From positions 1 to 25,210 of the forward strand of contig LRSR01010247.1 of NCBI GenBank assembly GCA_001579985.1: a stretch of DNA of 25,210 nucleotides, read 5' to 3'. The stretch comes from Hypsibius dujardini. Taxonomy: Eukaryota; Tardigrada; Eutardigrada; Parachela; Hypsibiidae. Under the pieces are notes generated by a model. It saw only the letters and a list, made by a program, of their open reading frames with translations. It made no database searches and was not told where the DNA came from. The translations under genes were made by a program, and so were the position numbers. Shown piece by piece: positions 1-8,900 of this stretch. Position 1 is the stretch's first letter. Each line of letters starts with the position of its first letter.

Positions 1-167
1 CGGTATTACGAGTATGACACACGTTGTCTGTGCGAGTAGCAGACGACATCAGGGGCAGATCCGACACAGACATCTGGCTGAATCTGCATATTCCACACCC
101 TGTTTCTAGTTACCGGCAACCCTGACCGTCCGTCGTCAATGATTCATACGAAGATTGAAGGACCATA

Positions 168-1358
168 ATGAATCGCTCGCTACCCGCACCGAACATCGAG
201 AATCCCTCTATCTGGCCCAATTCATCCACCAACCCTTCACCTGACGACCACTCCAGGCAGCTGATCTGTTGGATCACCGCGGTCTTAGCCACCAACGTCT
301 TCGGCACCGTCGCCAACGCAATCCTCCTCCTGGTCCTCACCGCACACCGGCCCCTGCGGCAGTCCGCCAGTTGCGCCCTCATCGTTCACTGTATCATCAT
401 CGACCTTTACAGCACCGCCGTGGTGGTTCCCGTCCTGACCGTTCCCGTCTACCTCGGGCCGGCTTTCCCGCTTCCCCGGGACTTTTGCCGGTTCCAACCG
501 TTGATCATCTACTCCTCCTACGCTGCGTCCATGTACGCTTCGTGTGTCCTTGCCCTGCATCGTCTTCTCGCAACGCTTATGCCGCACCGGTTCCACGTGC
601 TGACCGGGCGACGACCGCTCACCGCAATGATCATCTTCCCGTGGGTGGTCGCCCTTGCTATCAACATCTTCCCCACCGTCGAGACCGGCATCAGGACCGT
701 GAGGAGTCCCCTGTCTGGGGGATGCACTTTCACGGCAGTGGAGGGATGGAGTAATCAGCAGGTGTTCCTACTGCTGAGCACACTCGGTTACTATTTACCC
801 ACCGGCTTAATGGGTGTCAGTTACACTGTCATCCTGGTGAAGAGCTGTCGTGACTTGCGGCGGAGGAAGCGGAAGAGCCGGGCCTTGCTGCGGCGCATTG
901 ACATCTCCCGGACGCTGTGTCTGTCCTTTTTCTGGCACTGTTTCACCATCTATCCCGGAATCATTGCTCTGGCTTTTTTCGCCCAGGAGTACGCGGGCAG
1001 TTTCACCGGCCAACTGTGGATCAAATGGCTCGGCTCGAGTTTCAGTGCAATTAATCCGGTAGGCTTGGCTGGTTCACATGAATTGCACGTCATGTCTGCC
1101 TTATAATAACGGTGGCGTGTCTCGCGTGTCTGCAGCGTTTTTGCTATTGAGTTTTTTTTGCAGATTTTTCTCTGCTGCAGCAGCAGGTTGTTTAAACAAG
1201 GAATAAAGGCGGTGCTGCGGAAAATGTTCCGCTGTCAAAGGGCCAACGGAGAAGGCGGATTTATGGGCGTTCCCGAAACGCTCGAAGGCAGTTCCACGTT
1301 GATTCGCGGGGATTTCGGTGAAGATGACGTGGAAATGGTTGCCATTTCAAAGTATTAG
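168..1358 (+). CDS. Orphan rhodopsin-family (class A) G-protein coupled receptor, two exons
   Basis: Exons 168-1058 and 1164-1358 join in phase 0 across a 105-bp intron (donor GTAGGC, acceptor TTTTTTGCAG) to give 361 residues. Seven hydrophobic segments are visible. The N-terminus of about 31 residues has sequons NRS and NSS. TM1 ends in ANAILLLVL. TM2 has the class-A Asp in IIDLYSTAV. TM3 follows Cys in DFCRF, which can pair with Cys in GGCTF of loop 2. TM4 has Trp in FPWVV, TM5 has Pro in YYLPTG, and a basic RRRKRKSR loop precedes TM6, whose Pro is in FTIYPG. The intron falls exactly after Asn-Pro of TM7, so unspliced reading loses the helix end. Unusual: TM3 ends LHRLL instead of DRY, TM6 lacks CWxP, and TM7 reads NPIFL instead of NPxxY. 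It is a plasma-membrane receptor by family; the ligand cannot be told. Confidence 0.85.
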
Positions 1359-1563
1359 TCCATGTGTGCACCATTTTAATCCATTTTATTTAAATATTTT
1401 TTTTTAATTAAATTGAATGTTTTTAAGAGATAATTCGCAACTTTGTGTAATAGTTTTGTTTTTTAATTAGAAAAATTCATATCACGCAGCTAATTATCTA
1501 CCTACTCATGTCGATCAATCTCCCACTTCGCCATATTCATTAAACGAGTGAATCTGGAGAACG

Positions 1564-1763
1564 GAGAGAATTTAATCTAACGGGGGGTCCCGAGGAAATG
1601 AGCAAAAGGGGCGGGGCAGGGGGTAATAACTGAACAATCAACCAATCAACTCCGTTGCGATCGCTCCGGAGCTCCGCTGGTTGATTGGTTGATTGTTCAA
1701 GTATTACCCCTGCCCCGCCCCTTTTGTCCATTTCCGGGGCCCTCCATTAGCTTAAACTCTCTC
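1564..1763. mobile_element. Palindromic MITE-like element, copy 1 (diverged ends)
   Basis: Two inverted arms of about 85 bp (1564-1650 and 1680-1763) flank a spacer of about 29 bp. Both arms carry the core AAAAGGGGCGGGGCAGGGG followed by GAACAATCAACCAATCAAC, read on opposite strands. The outer ends (GAGAGAATTTAA and its near complement) differ from the GTCAACGACAAG ends of the other copies, but the GC-rich core is the same. There is no coding capacity, as expected for a non-autonomous foldback element. No target-site duplication was identified. Confidence 0.75.
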
Positions 1764-2262
1764 TCCCTTGCTGTACTACACGCACTATGCAACATAATCG
1801 GAGATGTCCATTATAATACACAGAATGTTCTGTACATCGGTGGTACACATCGACTGAAGTTATAGAGAATGAAAGTGCAGACACTTCTTTCGCTCCGTCA
1901 ATACAGGCGATAACAATCGTGCGAATAAAATCATCGGCCATTCCTCGTTTTCTTTTTCAGTACGGGTGAAACATCTTACTTTAATGTGGTAATCTGACCA
2001 GTCACATGTAAGTAAGAAGACGTTGAGGCGCAGCTGTATGACCGAAATGTGTTCTTCCGAACGCTCGTCCCAGCCATGACGATCGCGCGGCTTTGAGCGG
2101 ATTGCCATATTCGTCTTTGCGGGATTTACTGCTAATTATTGTGAATCGCTGATAAATGTATCATAAAAATAGGCAGCCTCCAGTTCGTATACAGTGTGCT
2201 CTATACAGTATGCTGCATTAAAAACAGTTGAAGGAAGGAAGGAAGGAACACCGCCAACCTGC
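1764..2262. other. Intergenic, no gene recognised
   Basis: This AT-leaning stretch lies between the palindromic element and the 3' side of the minus-strand cysteine-rich gene. Short minus-strand ORFs are present but have no recognisable domain, no signal peptide and no convincing start context. A short GGAA run sits at about 2231-2248. I see nothing else here. Confidence 0.5.
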
Positions 2263-2319
2263 TCTCTAACAGCATCTGTGGTCTCTAACAGCATCTGTGG
2301 TCTCTAACAGCATCTGTGG
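2263..2319. repeat. 19-bp tandem repeat x3 spanning a stop codon
   Basis: Three perfect copies of TCTCTAACAGCATCTGTGG lie at 2263-2281, 2282-2300 and 2301-2319. On the minus strand the third copy encodes the last residues (His-Arg-Cys-Cys) and TAG stop of the cysteine-rich gene. The other two copies follow in its 3' UTR. Confidence 0.9.
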
Positions 2320-2537
2320 ACATTGAGATTACAAACGCGTCTCGTGGTGCATTGGGCACATTGGAGGCTGGTGGTGCATGACGCCGGACAGTTGGGATCA
2401 GCAGCACCCGGCGGCGGTGGACCTCCACGGGGCGGCGGAAGGCCGCCCCGAGGTGGCGCACCGGACACCGACGCGACGATCGCGCTGAGAACAAGCAGAC
2501 CGACGAACAGGTTCAGCGGAAGGGGCGTCCTTGCCAT
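2304..2537 (-). CDS. Small secreted cysteine-rich protein
   Basis: A single-exon ORF of 77 residues. Residues 1-26 look like a signal peptide: Met-Ala-Arg, then a hydrophobic core LFVGLLVLSAIVASVSG. A Pro/Gly-rich linker follows with PPRGG-type repeats (about residues 28-45). The last 30 residues hold seven cysteines with spacing C-x3-C-x5-C-x2-C-x5-C-x6-CC, ending at the C-terminus. An odd cysteine count leaves one unpaired or used for dimerisation. A TATAAAAG box lies about 125 bp upstream of the ATG on the same strand, which supports a real transcription unit. I do not recognise the cysteine pattern as a known family, and no function is assigned. The coding end lies inside a 19-bp tandem repeat. 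It could still be a chance ORF; the signal peptide, TATA box and terminal cysteine cluster together argue against that. Confidence 0.6.
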   Translation of the reverse strand: MARTPLPLNLFVGLLVLSAIVASVSGAPPRGGLPPPRGGPPPPGAADPNCPASCTTSLQCAQCTTRRVCNLNVHRCC

Positions 2538-2660
2538 TGTCCGGGTTCAAGACTGCAGTCGGTACGTAGACAAAGGTCAGTGGTTCGCCGGAAGGACTGA
2601 AGGCCAGCGCTGAAGAAGGTTGAGCAGAATATAATGGTGGATTGAGCGCCTTTCTCATCA

Positions 2661-2668
2661 CTTTTATA
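2661..2668 (-). promoter_or_regulatory. TATA box of the cysteine-rich gene
   Basis: The plus strand reads CTTTTATA, giving TATAAAAG on the minus strand, a good match to the metazoan TATA consensus. A start site about 30 bp downstream would leave a 5' UTR of roughly 95 nt before the ATG at 2537. The function is inferred. Confidence 0.5.
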
Positions 2669-2730
2669 GTCAAACGTCGAAACAGCGGGACAGAACATCT
2701 GCGAGAGAAGCACCCACCCTGACCCTGATC

Positions 2731-2912
2731 CCTGGTCCCTGGATGGTCCCTGGAAGGTCCCTGGCTGGTCCCTGGATGGTCCTTGGAAGGTCCCTGGCTG
2801 GTCCCTGGAAGGTCCCTGGAAGGTCCCTGGAAGGTCCCTGGAAGGTCCCTGGCTGGTCCCTGGAAGGTCCCTGGATGGTCCCTGGATGGTCCCTGGATGG
2901 TTCCTGGATGGA
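2731..2912. repeat. 11-bp minisatellite just upstream of the TATA box
   Basis: About 16 units of GGTCCCTGGAA, GGTCCCTGGAT or GGTCCCTGGCT. The unit is 11 bp, so all three minus frames stay open with the same translated motif. The matching long ORFs on both strands are repeat artefacts. The array starts about 60 bp upstream of the TATA box of the cysteine-rich gene. Confidence 0.9.
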
Positions 2913-3195
2913 TGTGACACTGTACAGAGAACATGTGGGATAGGCAAAGGATATGTGTGTCATTTATTACCACGAATGCCGAATAATTAATTTCAGTAAT
3001 TCTTCCGTTAAACCGAACGCTGCCGGGTAAACATGTGCCGGTCTTGCTAGCGCGCTGTACCGACGCTCAGTGACGATCCTCGCCAAATACACTTCAACGT
3101 CGACTGTCATACTACTCTTACAATTGTGGGTAAAATATTATACCCGTTTGCGAGAACTAAGTTAATTGATCGATTTCGAAGGTGTGTTCGCTGCG

Positions 3196-3552
3196 ATGGG
3201 CGACAAAGGCGACCGTTTGTATAATGTGCCTTGTCGAGGGCCTAAAAACAGAATCAATCATCCGCAGGCAAGGTTAATTTTGAAGGAACGTTTTGGCAGA
3301 GGTTCAACAAGGACGAAAGATGCTTTTGAGAGACACCTTGGTGCAGTGCGTAAACTACCATTTCAGCTGAAATCCTTCCTATTCAATGCAGGTCGAGTTA
3401 ACGGGGCGGTCGGGCAATTCCCAAGCAGTGTAACTGACACTGAAAAAGGGGAAGCTCCACTGTACTTGGCAACGAATGGTCTTACTGACGCGCAGACACT
3501 GCTCAGACTGACTTGCAAAAGCAGAAGCTACCGAATGTTTTGTCTGCATTGA
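3196..3552 (+). CDS. Uncertain hypothetical ORF, possible retroelement remnant
   Basis: First ATG at 3196 (upstream bases GCTGCG) gives 118 residues ending in TGA at 3550-3552. No signal peptide or membrane span is visible. The segment ILKERFG, followed by basic and helical residues, faintly recalls the gag region of BEL/Pao-type retrotransposons, where a similar LKERFGxP pattern occurs. No zinc knuckle, protease or reverse transcriptase follows. It could also be an undetected 5' exon of the SPEF2-like gene: a GTGCGTAAA donor-like site lies at 3344. Neither reading is supported strongly, and it may be a chance ORF. Confidence 0.25.
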   Translation: MGDKGDRLYNVPCRGPKNRINHPQARLILKERFGRGSTRTKDAFERHLGAVRKLPFQLKSFLFNAGRVNGAVGQFPSSVTDTEKGEAPLYLATNGLTDAQTLLRLTCKSRSYRMFCLH

Positions 3553-3689
3553 AAAAATGGTCCCACTTATTGGGAAGCAGCAGTTGCAGCTACGGGAATG
3601 CGCTGGAGAGCAACGGAAGTCGCTATTGGACCGTATTCTCCATAAGAAAACCCATTCGCTCCATGTCAAGTGGGTGAGCAGTCGGAAAG

Positions 3690-4230
3690 TCGTCGTTTGC
3701 GACATGTCTGTAGTAATGTCTTGTTCACTACGAGTACGTCCTGCCTATTTGTCTGCGACGTGCAAGTATGTCCTCCTTGCCTATTTATCTGCGACGTGTT
3801 TGTTCGATGTTGTTTGCCTTTGGTCTGCGGGCTGTGTCTGTGCGTCTTGCTGGCTCATTTGCCTGCAATGTGTCTGTCTGAGTTGTTTGCCCATTCGTCT
3901 GTTGCCTGCCTCACCGTCTTGCTTGCTTTTTTCTCCGCTACATGTGCCTGTATGTCTTGCTTGCCTATTTGTCTGGGACGTGTCTGCCCTATGTCTGTCT
4001 GTCCTAATGGCCCAGTTCCCTGCAACATGTCTGTCTGCCCTGCTTGCCTATTTGTCCCCTCTATGCCTGTATGTCTTGCTTGCCTAGTTGTCTGGGACGT
4101 GTCTGCCCTATGTCTGTCTGTCCTATTGGCCCAGTTCCCTGCAACGTGTCTGTCTGCCCTGCTTGCCTTTGTCCCCTCTATGCCTGTCTGTCTTGCTTAA
4201 CTATTTGTCTGGGACGTGCCTATCTATGTT
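3690..4230. repeat. Degenerate TCTG-rich satellite with about 119-bp higher-order period
   Basis: The region is built from decayed TGTCTGTCTGCC and CTTGCCTATTTGTCTG words. A longer unit containing TGGCCCAGTTCCCTGCAAC recurs: ATGTCTGTCTGTCCT begins at 3991 and again at 4110, a 119-bp period. Three reading frames yield Cys/Leu-rich strings, which are consequences of the repeat and not proteins. Confidence 0.75.
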
Positions 4231-4383
4231 GTCTTACTTGACTCTTAGTCCCGTTATTTGTCTGACGCTGACCAGTAATCCGCTTTTCTTGTACGCCTCT
4301 TAATCAATGCCTATTCACTTAAGTGCTGAGTGCTGACCTTATCCCTACCCTCCAGACTTCATTCACGTTTCTTTCAACTGTAG

Positions 4384-5913
4384 AAGGAACAAAATTCCCA
4401 GCGTATCCGCACGGCTTGCCACTTCGATAGTCCGGTCATCCGAAAGACCAACAGCGTCCTGCAGAGCACCCGGGATCTCTGTCAGCTGCTGCGTCAGCAG
4501 GCCGCCGCCAATGCCACGCCCGACAGCTCCGCAAAGGCGAGTCAGTTCCAAGCTTACGACGCGGACGCCAATTATGGCGCCAAACGGAAACGTCAAATCG
4601 AAGAGAGTCTCCAGCATCACTTCCGCACCGAGGGCGAAACGTACAAAGCGATCGCGAATAAAACGAAGAAACTCTTCCGAGGCTCCGGTGGGGACCTCTG
4701 CACCGCCATGGTGCGACCGTTGACGGGCGGATGCTCCATCATCGCCGGCTACATGCTCAACGTCACGCCCCTCCCAAGGAAGGCACTAATTGATTTACGG
4801 AACTTTCTGAAGTTCTCCTCGTTGACGGCGACGGACGGCAACGGACGGGCGACGGACGGCAACGGACGGGCGGTGACGGACGGCAACGGAGGGGCGGTGA
4901 CGGACGGTAACGGACGGGCGACGGACGGCAACGGACGGGCGGTGACGGACGGCAACGAACGGGGGACGGACGGCAACGGACGGACGACGGACGGTAACGG
5001 ACGGGCGGTGACGGACGGTGAGGAGGAGGAGACGGCGGTGTGGGAGCGAATGAATAAGTCGATGGACGGTCTGGATTATGACATGTTCCTAGCGTGGGAG
5101 GGATCATGGCGGAGGGCGCGGCCCTCGGGGCAGTGCTACCCGAAGAGGAGTACGTTTTTGTCCACGGTTGTCTGTTTCCTGTTGAATCTGCAGTGGCAAC
5201 CTCTTGTGCCGGTTCAGGCTAATTTTCTGTCACCTATTCCGATTAAGGTGAGCTACAAACCATTTTGTACATATATTTTACCATACGCAATATGAGGTTA
5301 CTGTGAACTTAATTTGAAGCTATGGCTTATTAAGAATATGACTTCGGCTACTTAAAATATTAATTTGGTAATTAATTATGATTAATTCCAGATACCGGTC
5401 ACTCTTAGTAAATATATGTATATTTATGTATTTATTTTTTATTATTTATATGTATTATATTTAAGTATTACATATCTGCTGACTTTGCCGTGTTATCAAT
5501 GGTTCTGCAGGTGTGTGTGGTGGGGGCGCCTTTTTCCGGGAAAACCACCCTTGCAAAACGGACAGCCGAGTTTTATGGGTTATGCTATGTGGGCATTCTC
5601 CAGCTGTACGCGGACTATTTGAATGCATTCAGTTTGATCAAGCTCGGCCGATTGAGCAACGACATTTTGGCGTCCCTGCAGAAATACGAGGAACTTCTTT
5701 GTGCCGCGGTACGCGACGGTGTGGAACTGCCCGATGATGAAAACATGGAACTGATGCTGGGCTATCTGAAGTGGAAAGAAGGAACTGTGAAGGGTTTCGT
5801 ATTTGACGGATTTCCCTCAACTTTGACTCAGGTGACATGAAGAAAAAGACATAAAGTGGTTCACGAAACTACAGACACCACAATAACCAGCAAGAAAAAA
5901 CAGGCAGGCAGGC

Positions 5914-5950
<37 letters not shown>

Positions 5951-8900
5951 TACATACAGACAGACAGACATACAGACAGACATACAGGCAGACACACACA
6001 CATGCAGACAGACAGACAGACAGACGGACAGACAGGCGTAAGAGCTGTAGTGTTTACAAAAGAGGATGGCCTGGACAAAGTGTAGTAACAAAGAGCTTTA
6101 ACAGGTTCGGGAATTCAGGAATCGGTTGGACGGCTTTGATACGGATCGCATTCTAGAGACCCATAAGCGAGAGAAGTCAAAGCTGGTGGAGGATCCACTG
6201 GATCCTGGAGAGACACCGTTACCACATTGTTTAATGGATCTGGTAGTATTCGTGTCGGCAGACGAGCAGACCTGTCTGCAACGGCTTCGCGAAAGAGAAT
6301 TCAGACAATTCTGCCACGACGAAACATTCGTCCAGGAAGTCCACGCGGCACCCTTCAACCAAATGAAATTTGTCATTGCAGAACGGCGCCTTTTACGACT
6401 GTTTGTTCCCGCCTCTTTTACTTTGAATACCTTAAGTATACATAGGCTACTCTGTTTCTGTCTAATTTTCGGTCTTTAGGAAACGAGACTGCCAAGACGG
6501 ATTAATGGAGCTGTACCGACGTACCACGAAAACCTTCTTAGAGTTGGATGGAACGCGAGACCGAGATAGATTATTCTCCATTATTGAGACCGCCTTACGT
6601 CCGGAAATTCAACGACGATACAATGAATTGACAGCCGAGCCAACAATGAATGTGCTGAAAGGTTTACACCAAGCTCAAGACATTAATCATGAGATCCCAG
6701 TCCTACTGAACTCCCAAACTGTAGCACCGTGTATCGGGTTGACTTCTCCGAAGCCAGCCTACGAAACCATTTTTCAGCACGCCTCAGACGGACCATTGAC
6801 TGTCGAACTGAGCAAAATTCAACTGGAAAAAGATGTCTTCAATGGTGAAGTTAATCGGTTAATTGAAGAAAGACGGGCACACCTGAAAATGAATAAAGAA
6901 AAAGGCAGACAGTCACCTGATTTTTATTTCGAGGACCAATCGTCAATTGGCCTGACTGGACTGGGACAGGTCAGCTAATGAGCTTTCTTCTGTCTGTGTG
7001 TCTGTGTGTCTGTGTGTCTGTGTGTCTGTCTGTGTGTCTGTCTGTCTGTCTGTCTGTCTGTGTGTCTGTCTTTCTGTTTATCTCTTGGTTTGTTTGTCTG
7101 TTGGTCTGTCTGTCTGTCTGCCTGCCTGCCTGCCTGCCTGTCTGTCTGTCTGTCTACCTGATTATGTGCCTGCTGGTCTGTAATCTGCAATATGTTTATT
7201 CCAGGCCTATCTTTGAACTTTAGACTTATATAGCTTTTTTCTCCGTTGTTAACAGCTTGAATGGTTAACGGTGAAAGACCGGCCTTCAGCATTGCTTGAT
7301 GATCCAAACCAGACGATCCGAAAAGCCTTCCGAAAATTTGTCCTTGGAGAAGATCCAGCGGAATTGGCCGCAGCTGTCGCAGCCGCATCCCCCCATCTTA
7401 TCGAAGAGGCGGCCAAGAAGGAACACCATAAAGAGGTCAATAAAAAAGACGCCCATAAAAAAGGGAAGGAAGAGGCTAAAGCAAAACCTGGAGTAGCTCT
7501 TGCTGCCGAACCAGTTAAACCAGTCAAGGGCGGAAGTCCGATTGCAGGGACCAGAAAAGAAAAAGCTAAGGAAGTGATAGTTCAGGAGGATCACGATGAA
7601 ATGGGCTTATTGAAACCAGTGCGGCTGCCAAGGAAAGCGGATTTGACCAACAATCTCGTCAAGGAATATGCCCAGTTAATGCTGCTGGATGACGCCGATT
7701 TGATGGGCAATCCTTCGTCCACTCCGTACAGTTTGGACAACCCCTGGTTGGATTCAGGTGTCGATTACGGAATAGGCGATGAATTGCGTCATATTCCAGA
7801 AGAGCAGACTCAGACAACGTCCAGGAAAGGTAACGAGCTCACTGCAGAACTGATGAAAGATCACTTCAAGAAGGAAAAGGATTCTTTGCTTAAGTATCTG
7901 GCTAACAGAGAAGGGCTGTATGCAAAGGTAGTGGAGAAGGCATATATCGAGGTCAGTTGCCCAGCTGAATAAATGTATTTTTGTTCGCACTTCATAGTAT
8001 AGTGTGGTCATCTGATCCTGCCTTTGTTTTAATTCGAGTTTCTCTATGTCTACCTGCCTGCCTGCCCGTGTGTCTGTGCGTATCTGTGTGTCTGCCTGTC
8101 TCTTTGTCTGCCTGACTGTGTGTCTGCCTGTTTGTCTGTCAGTCTGCCTGCTTGTCTGCCTGTCTGCCTGTCTGTCTGTCAGCCTGCCTGCCTGTCTGCC
8201 TGTCTGCCTGTCTGTCTGTCTCCCTGTCTGTCTCCCTGTCTCTCTGTCTCTCTGTCTGTCTCTCTGTCTGTCTGTCTCTCTGTCTGTCTCTCTGTCTGTC
8301 TGTCTGTCTTTTTATCGGTCTTTCCGGCTGTCGGACGGTTTGTCTGCCAACATATCCTTCTTTCTTTATTATGACTTAACTGCATTGCGTTCGCTTCGCA
8401 GACGGCCGTAGGAGCAAATTACAATCATGGATATCCCGTTGTGCGACTCAGGAATGCGAATATTTTAGAGAGCCAATTGGCTGCTGAAGAAAAGCTCTTT
8501 CGCCTGCTGGATCAGCGGTTTCCCACTGAGCAAGAACCAACTATTTTGCTTCTAGACAGGACAGTTGATTTAGGAGACAGCAATTATCGAATCACTGTGG
8601 CCGAACCGAAAAAGATTGTTCCGGCACTGACTACGCCCGATCAGCTACTACCGATTATCCCTGGACAGCCAGACCCGCCGCCGCCAGCTCCTCGCGTTCA
8701 CTCACCATCCGCCGGAGATGCAATAGGAACTGCTGCCGTTGGTCTCCCATTACCGTCCACGGTAGTCCGTGTTTAACATCGTTAAATTCCTATTTCTCCT
8801 AACATATTTCGCGTGCTACAGGTCAAATTTGACGGACCAGATTTACCGGTACCAGCATCCAGAAAGCACTCAGAAAAAGCTCTCCACAAGATGGGAATGA

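Noticed and set aside
1-167. Possible upstream exon or promoter elements before the GPCR
   Set aside because: No TATA box or splice-consistent upstream exon could be identified in so short a flank.
2398-2973. Long minus-strand ORFs with PGTFQGPSRD repeats, and the matching plus-strand ORF
   Set aside because: An 11-bp tandem array without stops stays open in all frames and translates to the same motif; there is no independent coding evidence.
3557-4303. Cys/Leu-rich ORFs that look like repeat-rich membrane or cysteine proteins
   Set aside because: They are translations of degenerate TCTG/TGCC satellite, open in several frames at once with no start context or domain.
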